Positions 1 to 9,992 of a DNA stretch of 64,000 nt are shown in pieces. Position 1 is the stretch's first letter, and every line of letters begins with the position of its first letter. The notes beneath the pieces were generated by a model that saw only the letters and a program-made list of their open reading frames with translations, was not told where the DNA came from and ran no database searches. A program made the position numbers and the translations under genes. Source of the stretch: Setomelanomma holmii (Eukaryota; Ascomycota; Dothideomycetes; Pleosporales; Phaeosphaeriaceae); assembly GCA_010015745.1 (NCBI GenBank), contig ML978212.1, forward strand, positions 149,436 through 213,435, written 5' to 3'.

Positions 1-365
1 AAGAGACTATACGTGAGGTCAGGACACTTCTTGGCAAGCACTGGACTGCATACCTCAAGATGCGTGTCCATGATGCGACATCGATTAAAGTCCGGCTTGA
101 AGAAATGTACTACACACAGCTTCGTGCTTGTAGTGATGTCCATGAGGGCCTTCTCGTCCTTAATTTCGGTGTAGGTGCCATGCTCATTGGCTTTCAGTCG
201 CCGTGCCTTATCAAACTCGGCGTGCAGTTGCTGCAGGCGTTGCTCTCGGAAGGCATCGAGTTCCGAGTCGTTCTCGAGGGATGCAATCAGCGCATCCTCG
301 TCTGAATCGTCGTCCCTAGTCGCGCGATCAATTACCGACGCGACTTTTGGGTCTAATGCAGCCAT
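1..365 (-). CDS. Phosducin-like / TXNDC9 (Plp1-type) protein, 5' part
   Basis: This is the N-terminal part of a thioredoxin-fold protein that continues beyond the left edge. Seen: exon 1 runs 365 to 54 and gives about 104 residues. It opens MAALDPKVAS, followed by an acidic and charged helical region. Next comes KALMDITTSTKLCVVHFFKP, then a stretch with FNRCRIMD, the start of a thioredoxin-like beta-alpha unit. A 47-nt intron (donor at 53, acceptor at 7) follows, and six bases of exon 2 lie at the edge. Known: TXNDC9/Plp1 proteins lack a redox-active CxxC and act as co-factors of the CCT chaperonin in tubulin and actin folding. Here the equivalent segment has only one cysteine, as expected. 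The protein is probably cytosolic. It is transcribed divergently from the GDP-mannose transporter. The family call is fairly sure; paralogue assignment is not possible from this fragment. Confidence 0.8.
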   Translation of the reverse strand, partial: MAALDPKVASVIDRATRDDDSDEDALIASLENDSELDAFREQRLQQLHAEFDKARRLKANEHGTYTEIKDEKALMDITTSTKLCVVHFFKPDFNRCRIMDTHLEVCSPVLAKKCPDLTYSL

Positions 366-919
366 GTTGGGATTACTGCACGATGGCGGGCTGAAATGGT
401 AAAGGGGGTGTAAAGCCTAGAAAAGTACTTTAAGCGACACCTAGCTCAACGGTCACGTGGGCGTGTGTTCAAGCGCGATAGCATTCACGCAAGGAGGGCG
501 ATAATCGCCTAGGATTGTACGAGAAGCACGTCAAAATCTGTTGCTGACTTCAGCTCGCCTTGCGGCGAAATCTTGCGAAAATAGACAGCGATCGTATTGA
601 TATGCAGGGTCAAGGCTGACGGAAGGTGACGGCCGTTGGAAGGGGCTTAGCGCCTCATTCGCCGCGTGAAATTGCGCCTGTAGACAACTCCCACCAAGCC
701 AAGGGAGAGGTACGCTTGAGACCCACCCATTCGCGTCCTTGCGCAACTCTTCTTTGCGACACGCCTCTCCTGCCTCTCATTGCCGTTCCTGTCTCTTTCA
801 ACACCTCACCCTTTCGACTCGTTGTTGCTGCTTACCTGTCCTTTGTGGGCTGTCCATTCACTTCCGCCGCGCCTCAACCGCCCAGTCCGCACATATACAC
901 CCACCCCATCCCTTCCCAG
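366..919. promoter_or_regulatory. Shared upstream region of TXNDC9-like gene and GDP-mannose transporter
   Basis: This is the intergenic region between two divergent start codons, so it must hold both promoters. A perfect CACGTG palindrome lies at 454-459, a possible bHLH site. Pyrimidine-rich tracts approach the transporter start at 920. No gene is seen; overlapping open frames here have no codon or family support. Confidence 0.5.
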
Positions 920-2218
920 ATGGCCGACGACAAGAAAAGCGACGATTACAGGATCGACATGGGCTCCTCGAGAAGTTCCCGCGCGCCCTCGCCCGTCATG
1001 CGCACCGCCTCGCACAAGCAAAACGCCCTCTCGATAACAGAGAACCCCGTTGCAGCCATCCTAGCATACTGTGGATCCTCCATCTTGATGACAGTGACGA
1101 ACAAATACGTGCTGTCTGGCGTGAACTTCAACCTCCCGTTCTTCCTGCTTTGTGTCCAGGTATGTCGCACTGGATATCTCTGGGAAAGCTGAAGCTAACA
1201 TACGCAGTCTGTTGTGTGTGTGGCAGCTATCTCAATATGCAAAGGTGCAGGCGTTATCACATACAGAGACTTCAACACTGATGAGGCAAAAAAATGTAAG
1301 GAACCCGCGCATTCGAGGTATACGGCAGCATACTAACAGCAACAGGGTTCCCCATCTCGCTGCTCCTCATCGGCATGATCTATACCAGCACCTGGGCACT
1401 CAAATACCTTTCGATCCCTGTCTACACCATCTTCAAGAATTTGACGATCATCCTCATCGCATATGGAGAGGTGCTGTGGTTTGGAGGATCGGTTACACCC
1501 ATGGCGCTCTTCTCGTTCGGCCTCATGGTGCTGAGCTCTATCATTGCGGCATGGGCAGACATTCAGCACGCTTTGGCGAGCTTTGGTCAAGCTTCGGATG
1601 CTGCTGCGACTGCCATGTCAACTCTGCACGCTGGCTATCTCTGGATGATGTTCAACTGCCTCTGCACGGCAACCTACGTTTTGGCTATGAGGAAGCGCAT
1701 CAAGTTGACCAACTTCAAAGACTTCGACAGTGAGTAGGCCAGAATTCGCTGAAATTGGATGTGCTGACAAGCTCATAGCTATGTACTACAATAACCTGCT
1801 TACCATTCCGGTCCTACTTATCGCTTCCGTCGTCTTTGAGGACTGGTCGGGCCCCAATGTTGCCAAGAACTTCCCGGCCGAGCAACGTAACACTGTCATC
1901 ACGGTCATGATCATCACCGGTCTCTCATCCGTCTTCATCTCATACACCTCAGCATGGGCCGTCCGCGTCACGTCCTCTACCACATACTCTATGGTCGGAG
2001 CTCTGAACAAGCTTCCCATCGCCCTCAGCGGTCTCGTCTTCTTCGATGCGCCTGTCACTTTCGGCAGTGTATCAGCTATCTTCGTTGGCTTCATCAGCGG
2101 TATTGTCTACGCGCTGGCCAAGGTTCGACAAAACAGCAAGCCAAAGACGGTCCTGCCAACCGCAAACATTCCTCTCAGCGCGAGCAGCAGGAGTATGCAA
2201 GATTCTTTGAAGGCATGA
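920..2218 (+). CDS. gmt1: GDP-mannose transporter (Golgi)
   Basis: This antiporter brings GDP-mannose into the Golgi lumen for protein and lipid mannosylation. Exons are 920-1159, 1208-1295, 1346-1729 and 1779-2218; all phases fit and give 383 residues, the usual size of the Vrg4/GmtA family. It starts MADDKKSDDYRIDMG, a hydrophilic cytosolic tail. Hydrophobic segments follow from about residue 40, beginning with AAILAYCGSSILMTVTNKYV. The signature GALNK, the nucleotide-sugar recognition motif of this family, sits at about residues 311-315. Strong match segments include AKKWFPISLL across the second intron and NLTIILIAYGEVLWFGGSV. The C-terminus is polar and Ser-rich. I chose the ATG at 920 because it opens the conserved N-terminal tail. 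The gene appears intact and essential-like. Confidence 0.95.
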
Positions 2219-2964
2219 GCCAGCTTATGGGTGACACGATTCTGCCCAAGACCAGTGTCCGGTCGTTTTTGATACCGCGTCGAATTGACTTCACGCGGGC
2301 ACTTTCATATGGGCGGTAGGGACTTTTACTTCTGCGCCCGTGTATCTTCTACATAGCAAGCATTTCACTACATGATTTAACACATTTTAGAACGGCTTGG
2401 CGCTGAAACCTTGGTGTTTGAGGATCTTGGAGGTCAAGATGACGTTGGCAAACGGTAAAGACTTTGATGTACTACAATCCGTTAATCATGAGCATTTTGC
2501 GTCCTTGAGTCTATATGTCTTTGGTTCTGTTGGTCGACGTTTGAACACTTACTCATTTGCGCGGGTCCTGCCTCTAGAGATAGATGCACAATGTCTAACA
2601 ACGGCAGGCCAGGGCGTACAGAGCTCCATCATGTATCGGGCATGAGGAATGAGCTCGATATGGGTTCCTTTGTCCTACCGTTCCGACACTACGACGAGTC
2701 ACACAATGGCATTATCTGGCACCTTCGAACTACAACCAAGACAAGCAATGAGCCTAAACAGTTACTCATTCGCCCACAAGATAATGGCGTTGTGTTGGCC
2801 GATCGATGCTGTGTCCGTTCGATAACACGCGGCATTTTGTCTCAAACATGCAAGCCAGTCTCACATTTCCTAACCTCTAGCGCAATACATACAACAAGGC
2901 CTCGACCAAGTCCAACGCTACGAAGATCTCAGAAAAATAATATATCGGCAGCGCACACACAAAA
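2219..2964. other. Intergenic, no gene seen
   Basis: This is 3' flank of the transporter followed by upstream sequence of the next plus-strand gene. Short open frames on both strands lack family resemblance. An A-rich stretch near 2930-2964 directly precedes the next start. Confidence 0.4.
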
Positions 2965-5559
2965 ATGTCGGAAAGAAAAAAGGATTATAAAGGTCCGCAG
3001 TCAGGTTGGGATGCTTTTGATCAAGACAAAAACAGGAACTGGGCAGCAAGCCAGAAGGTGGTACGGGACAGAAAGAACCTAGATACGGGCAAAGGGGAAG
3101 CATTTTATACCCATGGCCAAGGCGAGGGCATTATATTGGATTCGTCGTCATCAGAAGACGAGAAAGAAGCATCCAAACCAGCCAAGAAGACGGGCTTCGA
3201 TCTGAAAGGCCTGCTCGGCGAGGCGAAGAAAGGTGCGCCAGACGTCGCCCATAAAGCAGCTAAGAAGAATGTTGACCAGCCGTCAACGGCGGACTTGACG
3301 GCTGGTCACATAGCTAAGATTCAGGACATCCTCAATGCTCTGAGTAAGCACGGCTCAACTGCACAAAATACCCAACAAGGTCGGAGAAAAAATCTATTTG
3401 TCCCGGACGCACCAGTTGACATCAACGGCGATCCAAACTTCTCCAAAGACGCGGTGTATTACAAGTCCCACGCTTCCACCACGAACAAAGTCTCGAGGGT
3501 ACCATATTCTGTGTCCGACACAAACTATACCTGCAACCAAGGCCCTCATCACAAACGCTGCGAACGGCACCGCGCACCACAGCACCGCAAAACAGGTGTC
3601 TCGCTCTGCGGCGAGAATCACGTGCGCATGTCCGTCCAATGGTCCCCAGATGATCCCGAAAACAGAAAAGGAACATGGCGTTTCGATATCCAGGAGCATT
3701 TCGAGTCCTTTGATAATCCGCACTGGAAGCGCGAAGACCATGAGCGCGCGCTTGCTGCGAAGCGTCGCGCACAAGACAATGATCGTGAAGTGGGTAAGGA
3801 GGAAGCTGGGTGTTGTCCCATCGAGCCAAAGTGGCGAACGAAGAAACTTGCGGAACGCATTGTCGAGGATTATAACGATGAGCAGTGTAATCTCGCTCGA
3901 CGAGCAGTGCTCGATCCTAAGGGTAGGGAGTATACGACTAGAAGACCTCATTGGGGTGGTAAGGATCCGTTCACGCCGAGTCCGAATGCGAGTACAAGGG
4001 CCAGCCATGAGTATGGTGCTGCGCTTGATGTGGTTAGGGTGGAGAAAGAGTTGAGGGTCTTACTGCAGGCGTGGTACAAGAGCAAGGTGGAGCCGGAGAA
4101 GAGAATGAATGGTGGGACGACGGCGAGTGCGAATGTGACGTGGGCGAATAAGATAGCTGATTTGCAGACGAAAAGAGCTATCCAGGGTGAGCTGGAGAAG
4201 GACGAGCTCTTGAAAAGTGTTATCAATGGACTGCAGCAGCAGAAGGTGAAGGTCAAGATGACGGAGGAAAAGGAGAGATACAAGGTGACGAGCAAGGTGG
4301 AGAAGAACGCCACGAGGCATGAAGAGGTCGACGGAGCCAGACAGAAGGAGAAAGCCGAAGCTGCAGAGTTGGCGCCAAAGCTGCTAAGGAAACCACAGGC
4401 TCGTACGCCCGTCTTTGATGATAGCGTGGAAGGTTCAGAGGAATGCGATGCTGTTCAAGCTCCTAAGAGGTCAGAAAAGAAGCCAGCGCCTCGCGAGCTT
4501 ACTGCTGAAGAGCGCAAGCTGCTGAAGCAGATGAAGAAAGCGGGAGAAGAGGAGGCGAAGGGCACAATTGAAGAAGAGGATGAGGCGCCTGCCGTGCAGT
4601 TGCAGGACACTGAGGAAAGAAATGACAAGGAAAGCGCCAGCGATGTCAGTCCATTGCCAAGAAAGGAGATCGTTCAGAACTCCACTGTCACAACTTTTAC
4701 GAAGACTGTCAAGAAACTGGCAAAGGAAAGCGTCCAGGAGAAAGACCTCACATCTACCAAGAAGGTGGAGCCTTCTTCTACTAAGACCTCGACATTGAAG
4801 GTGGAGAAGAAAATCAAGGCAGATCCAAAAGTCAAAGCCGATCCCGAACCCAAACTAACGAAGCGCAAAGCATCTGTCGCGACCATTGACGACGAGTCGG
4901 TTCCAAAGAAAGGTCGCAAGACCTGCAAATCCGTCGCCATCATCGAAGACAGCGACGAAGAAACAGACTACGAGCTTCTCGCTGCTCCAGAGCTCGAGCT
5001 TCCAGGGCAAAGAGAGGGCTGGAAGTTTGGCGAAGCGTTGGATGAGAAGGTTGAGCAGATTGTCAAGGTCGTACAGACCGATAAACTGGGTAAGATGGAG
5101 AGTGTTGGGGGTGTGGTTGTTGAGCAGGGGACGACGATTGTCAAGGAGGTCGAGAGGATTAGGAAGTCCGACCACGTCGTTGAGAAAAAGGCTGGAACTG
5201 CGCACGAACACAAAGATGTTCTAGCGCAAGCCCCCGCAGTCGCGCCTACTGATTCGACCTCCGATTTCATCAGGACGCAGACAGTCATCGAAGAAGTGGA
5301 AGATCGGATTTCGACTCCGCCAGCGTCGTCTTCTCAGTCATCTCCCGTGGGCACAGCGGGCAATATCAGCAGCACTACTCCTTCATCGCCAAGGAAGCGC
5401 AAACCATCAACCCTTGAGTCTTCCGACGACGACGCCATCAACGCGTCGAAGAAAGCTAAGAAGGTAAGTTTCTTGCCTGAGATTGTATCTCCTGTGAACA
5501 AGCCGAGGAAAATGTCGATACCATACCTCGTCGATGTTGAAGGCGATACGAAGTGGTAG
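2965..5559 (+). CDS. Large charged, mostly disordered protein; C-terminus depends on an optional intron
   Basis: I do not recognise the family. The uninterrupted frame gives 864 residues. Seen: a Lys-rich N-terminus; a compact middle region (about residues 185-330) rich in Cys, His and Trp, including CNQGPHHKRC, CGENHV and a WSPDDPENRKGTWRFD segment, which looks folded and could bind metal. After that come coiled-coil-prone Lys/Glu segments and a long low-complexity tail with alternating basic and acidic patches (SSSEDE, EEEDE, DSDEE) and KKGRK / SPRKRK nuclear-localisation-like clusters. A KVSF motif near the end resembles a PP1-docking RVxF. A perfect GTAAGT donor at 5464 pairs with an AG at 5558-5559 to give a 96-nt, phase-0 intron whose last codon is the stop itself; see findings. 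A nuclear location is inference. It is probably a real gene because the frame is long and composition is constant. Confidence 0.75.
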   Translation: MSERKKDYKGPQSGWDAFDQDKNRNWAASQKVVRDRKNLDTGKGEAFYTHGQGEGIILDSSSSEDEKEASKPAKKTGFDLKGLLGEAKKGAPDVAHKAAKKNVDQPSTADLTAGHIAKIQDILNALSKHGSTAQNTQQGRRKNLFVPDAPVDINGDPNFSKDAVYYKSHASTTNKVSRVPYSVSDTNYTCNQGPHHKRCERHRAPQHRKTGVSLCGENHVRMSVQWSPDDPENRKGTWRFDIQEHFESFDNPHWKREDHERALAAKRRAQDNDREVGKEEAGCCPIEPKWRTKKLAERIVEDYNDEQCNLARRAVLDPKGREYTTRRPHWGGKDPFTPSPNASTRASHEYGAALDVVRVEKELRVLLQAWYKSKVEPEKRMNGGTTASANVTWANKIADLQTKRAIQGELEKDELLKSVINGLQQQKVKVKMTEEKERYKVTSKVEKNATRHEEVDGARQKEKAEAAELAPKLLRKPQARTPVFDDSVEGSEECDAVQAPKRSEKKPAPRELTAEERKLLKQMKKAGEEEAKGTIEEEDEAPAVQLQDTEERNDKESASDVSPLPRKEIVQNSTVTTFTKTVKKLAKESVQEKDLTSTKKVEPSSTKTSTLKVEKKIKADPKVKADPEPKLTKRKASVATIDDESVPKKGRKTCKSVAIIEDSDEETDYELLAAPELELPGQREGWKFGEALDEKVEQIVKVVQTDKLGKMESVGGVVVEQGTTIVKEVERIRKSDHVVEKKAGTAHEHKDVLAQAPAVAPTDSTSDFIRTQTVIEEVEDRISTPPASSSQSSPVGTAGNISSTTPSSPRKRKPSTLESSDDDAINASKKAKKVSFLPEIVSPVNKPRKMSIPYLVDVEGDTKW
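5464..5559 (+). other. Candidate optional intron ending in the stop codon
   Basis: GTAAGT at 5464-5469 is an ideal donor, and the TAG at 5557-5559 serves either as stop codon or as the intron's terminal AG. The length of 96 nt is a multiple of three and the phase is 0. Splicing would remove about 32 residues including KVSFLPEIVSP and read on for 72 codons, to a stop at 5776-5778. The added part is acidic (EQEVEVIGEVEKGEVGG, then CDMDSLFEEWM). There is no strong CTRAC branch site, so splicing efficiency is doubtful. Confidence 0.45.
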
Positions 5560-5778
5560 GAACAGGAGGTAGAGGTTATCGGGGAGGTGGAGAAGGGTGA
5601 AGTGGGCGGAGTGGGAGAGAGTGATGATGCGAATAGAAGTGAGGGTGGAGAGTGTGATATGGATAGTTTGTTTGAGGAATGGATGACGACCTTTGGGAAT
5701 TGCTCTTCATTTTTATTGAATTGCCCTAAATGCCTGGTAGCCATAAACAGAAATTTGTTGGTACGTGTTCCGACCTGA

Positions 5779-6719
5779 GAATGAACTTGAGAGAATGATA
5801 TGATCGTGCCATGTCCTCAATTCAATTTCACGGCGCATTGCATAGTTGTTCTCACTGATGATTACATTCTTTGGCTGCCACAACTCAATCATTGCGACAT
5901 AGCAGAGCTAAGTCACGAGTATGCCGCGGAGCAAGCTCACGCCACTTCAGTCGATGATAGCTTTGTTGAGCCAGTGGGCGTTCCTCAAGTTTCGGTAGGG
6001 GTAGTTTAAGGTCTTACCACACGAATCAACGTGGAAGCTGACAATGATGTCAACGTCCATATGCTATTCAGCTCTGCTCCCGTGCATATACGGCTGAACA
6101 AGAGGAAATTCGAAATCCGTCAATTGTTGTACTGATGAAGAAAGTGGCTGGCGCTGGTCGAACGAGCTGAAGGCGGGGAAGGAGGCCTCCGCAACACTAT
6201 TGAACAGTGGCTACTCTGTGATTACTGCAAGAAGTTAGCAGTAGTCTAGACGCTGTTTCAGCGCACTCAGACGGCGGTAGAGTGTCAGCAATGTGGCGCA
6301 AAGGCGTGAAAAGAACCCCCGCCGTTCTTTCCCGCTCCCGCAATCGTGGGGACCAAACTAGCGCGAACCTCAGCTCGACTAGTCCGTCAGCTAGCCACTT
6401 GCTTGAGAACACCCAACGATTGTTCGTAAGCATATCTAGACCTTGGACTCGACATTCTGCTCGCTTATCCGTCGTGATGAATGGCCGCCCCGTAATATCG
6501 ACCAAGCTGTACATTTCAGCTTGGAGAGACCTGCTCGAGACCCTTCTCGAAATCAGCTAGCCACTGACTGATGGACCAAAATGGATGGAATATGAAGTAC
6601 TTAAACCCATGTAACATCGCTCCAAACCTTCTTCATTCAAACGGCCCCGAAACACTCTTTACCCACCATTCACCTATACTTCCTCAGTTCTTACTTTCAA
6701 AAGTCCCTCCAAACACACA
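5779..6719. other. Intergenic, no gene seen
   Basis: Roughly 940 bases hold only short overlapping frames on both strands with no recognisable product. The last 60 bases before 6720 are pyrimidine-rich and then A/C-rich, a typical fungal 5' leader for the small gene that follows. Confidence 0.4.
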
Positions 6720-7058
6720 ATGCCTGACTCCAGACAAGTCAACTCGATTCGCGTCCTCATTGAGAACCGCCTAAATAACGGCATCGAGCCCGCAAATTTT
6801 TCGCCAGACCTCCGTACCGGTCCCCTCTTCAATTTCGGCAGCGGTTTCTCCGAAGCAGCACTCCTGCCCAACGCCGGAAAGCCCATCTGGGCTACACACA
6901 TCTCGCATAACAACTCGAACTACATCCTCTCGCTCGCCCCGTCCGCAGGCTACGCTGGTGCTGGTCCGATTGAGGGGAATGGAACGCCTGTCGCGTTGAA
7001 TAATGGCCAGAAGGTCGATCTTGCGCAGTGGACTATCATGGCGAATCCCAAGTTTTGA
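6720..7058 (+). CDS. Small hypothetical protein, 112 aa
   Basis: This is a single-exon frame with an adenine-rich context before its ATG (aacacacaATG). I do not recognise it. Seen: no signal peptide, no membrane segment, and a globular-looking composition rich in Asn, Gly and Pro. Segments such as FSPDLRTGPLFNFGSGFSEA, HISHNNSNYILSLAPSAGYA and GNGTPVALNNGQKVDLAQW look like beta-rich folded protein. It ends in NPKF. There are no cysteines. It is isolated between long gaps. It could be an orphan or lineage-specific cytosolic protein. The clean frame, good start context and balanced composition favour a real gene. Confidence 0.55.
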   Translation: MPDSRQVNSIRVLIENRLNNGIEPANFSPDLRTGPLFNFGSGFSEAALLPNAGKPIWATHISHNNSNYILSLAPSAGYAGAGPIEGNGTPVALNNGQKVDLAQWTIMANPKF

Positions 7059-7196
7059 GGGTAGTTTATCGCTAGTAGCGCAGCTGATATGCGAATTCAA
7101 GATTTGCCATTGGCCGAGTGCAGTGTATTCTTCGATGAGTTGCTGTGCAGCTAGCTGTGAAACAAAAGGTCGTGCTGCATTCCTGGTATGTTCTCA

Positions 7197-7935
7197 TCAA
7201 CAACTACGGTATTTGGCCACGAGCTCGGAACGAACGTTGCCGGCTCCGTAGAAGTTCTTCATCGCGGCTTCCTTCGCTGCCCTGACTCCTACAGGCCTAC
7301 GGCCTTCCTTTATGCCGGCTGAAGCTGCGTCATCAAGTTTCACTGGGTCTTTCTCGACCAGCCGCAAGATGTTTTCGGATGCGACCCGTGAAGAATGTCC
7401 AAAAGGCAGCGTCTGTATCCTTCTTTTTGTCCCGTGCGCGCGATTTGGTCTGCACATTACCAGGATAACAGAGAGAGACATCTCATAAGCCGAAGTGGTT
7501 TGTGAGGCTTCCCATTTGACTCTTAACTCTTCAAGATACTCCTCTAAGCCCTCTTTTGGGTCTTGCTTCGAGTCATAGACATCAAGTTTAGCTCCATGGT
7601 CCTGTAACAATCTTACAACGCAAGCATGGTATACTGTGGAATGATTTTGCCATCGAACTTGACGAGGCTGACATTATTGTCAGCTTCCAATCTTAGCAGA
7701 TACATGAGATAAGGTTGCAGGCGGGGCTGGTTCCAGCACCAGACGTCCGCAGTCAATCTTGAGGTGCAATAAAGTTGATAATAGTGGTAGAGCACGTGAA
7801 GCTGACATGGAAGGAGAGGTGTCATGGTTGGAGAAGTTTGGTTTCGTCGCGTCTGGGGGAGTGGGGCATACCGGTACGGTAATTGTGGCTGAGCCGCGAA
7901 CCATCCTCGCAGGCAGCCTCACGCGACTCAGCCAT
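7197..7935 (-). CDS. Ankyrin-repeat-like protein, structure uncertain
   Basis: The clearest part is an exon from about 7660 to 7197. It encodes STVYHACVVRLLQDHGAKLD, which matches the second half of an ankyrin repeat (VVRLLxDHGAxLD). A charged C-terminal domain follows, ending ...MKNFYGAGNVRSELVAKYRSC. An acceptor in the context CTGAC...TGTCAG precedes this exon. The upstream exon appears to read KIDCGRLVLEPAPPATLSH. A start MAESREAACEDG at 7935 is possible after another intron. Only one repeat half is recognisable, which is too few for a functional ankyrin array, so this may be a truncated or decaying copy. Exon borders other than the last are guesses. Confidence 0.4.
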
Positions 7936-8449
7936 TGTCGACGAAACCCTCCCCCTGCGCACGCGTATATCATGCCCTAAAAGGAGCGATGTACGCAGCG
8001 TAGCTGCTCAGCATCACGAGCGAGGCGCACCAAAAGCTGGATCATTGCACGCGACGCGACCTCGGGAGGTCGCCCACATCGCCAGCTTCATATCGTTTCC
8101 ATTTGGGTATCGATATGTTCCGACGACCTGTACATTGACCCGCTCTCTGTCCTAGCTTATATGCGGACAGTCACTCATGTCGGGCACGGTGATATACCGT
8201 AGCCCTCTAGTGTTCTGCCCGAGGTTCTCATCTCATCTTCCCTCTCACGCTAGTACGTTCTGGGCTTTTCACCCAGCTCGCGCCTTTGTACATAGCTCGC
8301 TCCTTCCATAGAATCGATACAACACGATTCACACATGTTCCATTCCTGGTCCTATTGACAACCCATGGTGTTGCAAGCGTGATCTGAGACTGTACCGTTG
8401 TTGGCAACACGTTTCGCTTTCTTCCATCCTACATATTCAAGCTCAAGGT
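7936..8449. other. Intergenic, no gene seen
   Basis: There is no supported coding region. The stretch separates two minus-strand accessory genes and would hold the promoter of the ankyrin-like gene. Confidence 0.35.
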
Positions 8450-9588
8450 CTAGTAGTTGGTCATCTCATCGTTCATCTCCCTTCGATAGCGAAGCCAGAC
8501 AGCGCACTCTTGCGGAGGCTTCTCGTGCGCATACTCAGGGTCATGCTGCAATTGTTCCAGGAAGTCCTTTTCCACCTTTCTCCTCTGCTCACTACCTTCT
8601 TCGCCCCACTCCAAACGCATTCTAGCTTTCTCGTCTTCAATGTCCTGCCTCAAGCGCGCCAGTCAAGCATAATGCTCCGAGAATAATATCTCGAGATTTT
8701 TGTTGGGAGGCGTATTTTCATGCCGCGATTAGCATTGCTTGCGTGAAGTGCCCATGCCCGCGGTGTCTCAAACCAGAAATCACACTCTGGACCTGGGTAG
8801 ATAAATGGTGTCCGTGGATTCCGTGTATAATGTGTCTCTGTAGCCTGGATAAGTAGCAGAGGTCGAGCATAGTATCGATAGCAAAGGCGCTCCCAATTGT
8901 AATCACTGCGATAGAATGCCCCCACAGGTCCACGATATATTCTAGCAGGCGGTAGCACGCTTCGTGCTGTATCGGCAAGATTGTCAACAAGCTTCCATGT
9001 TGCTGGCTGACTGCGATCGTGCAACACCTGTTGCCAGAGACATTTTCTCAGCAAATAGCGGGAGCCAGCTTCTCTTTGAAGGCATGAATTTGACGCGCGA
9101 ATGCAGGATGGGCATCTTTTGGCCAACATGGTTAGATCGATAGGTGCTGCTTCTCCTGCATTTATGTGACCGCCCCCCTTCAAGATAACGTCTCTCGCGC
9201 GAGGAAGGCAGCGTTGGAAAGTTTGCCAGAAAGTATCTGCCTGTCGCTCGGCTACGTCCGTACTCGGCCGTCTTGCCCATTGACGTATGCCGTCTTTCCA
9301 TAGATTCTGCTGGAAAGGCCCGTTAGAACCAAAGTCTACCTCGATATGCTCTATGCAGGCCAAAACGTCCAAAGCATTAAGTGTGTGTCCAGAGTATCCT
9401 CCAGCCTGCAGCCATTCGCCATGAACGAGATATCGTGAACGAGGATCCGACCAAAACAGCTTTCTGGCCTCGTATCGTATAGCAGAGGAGACGTGCATGA
9501 GCTGGAAAAGCGTTGCACTGTGGCAGAAAGGGAGGACCTGCAGCTGAAGCTCTGTGGGCAATTGGACAAATTGTGGGAAGGAAAACAT
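8450..9588 (-). pseudogene. F-box-like protein gene with a frameshift near its 3' end
   Basis: The N-terminus reads MFSFPQFVQLPTELQLQVLP, followed by SATLFQLMHVSSAIRYEARK, the pattern of fungal F-box-like (LPxELxxxVL) proteins. I start at 9588 because this motif follows at once; an upstream in-frame ATG exists at 9660. The frame stops at 8650-8652 after ...RSIMLDWRA. The next frame overlaps and continues as LRQDIEDEKARMRLEWGEEG and on to DEMTNY at 8450, with a coherent charged, Trp/Tyr-containing tail. No GT donor lies between the conserved body and the junction, so an intron cannot explain it. Either one base was lost or gained, or the assembly has an error here. Otherwise the body (about 312 residues) looks intact. 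F-box proteins act as substrate adaptors of SCF ubiquitin ligases. Confidence 0.6.
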
Positions 9589-9992
9589 CAGGCTGACATG
9601 CCTGTTCTGGCCGGACAAGATCTTGGAAATGGGTGTACGCCTCGCCTGAAAAGTTTGCATGTAAATTCCAATTTACTTGTACGGTACATGGGAGTTGAGA
9701 CGCCACTGGAGACATTGTTTAGCGGAAGGTGCTGTGCGGCAATCGACAAGTGCAAGGTAGACGTGCGAAGTGGGGTACCTGCCCTTGCGGCACAGCCTTG
9801 AGCAACTCCACCACTTCTCATGAGACCTTACACAGTACGGAAACAAGATGTGTCACTAGACGAGACATACGCGAAGCAGTACTGTTCAAGATTACAAACG
9901 ATGCGTCGTATAGGTCGCCTTATTCCGTGCCACAAATTGTCTCTATTTGATATCCCACCTGACCAGCCTCTGCCCGTGTCCATTTGCGTGTC
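9589..9992. other. Intergenic, no gene seen
   Basis: This lies between the 3' end of the arrestin-like gene and the F-box-like gene. No supported frame is present. Confidence 0.35.

Noticed and set aside
3394..4313. Long minus- and plus-strand frames overlapping the large charged protein
   Set aside because: Shadows of the real frame; composition (Ser/Leu/Phe or Arg-rich) mirrors the Lys/Glu-rich coding strand.
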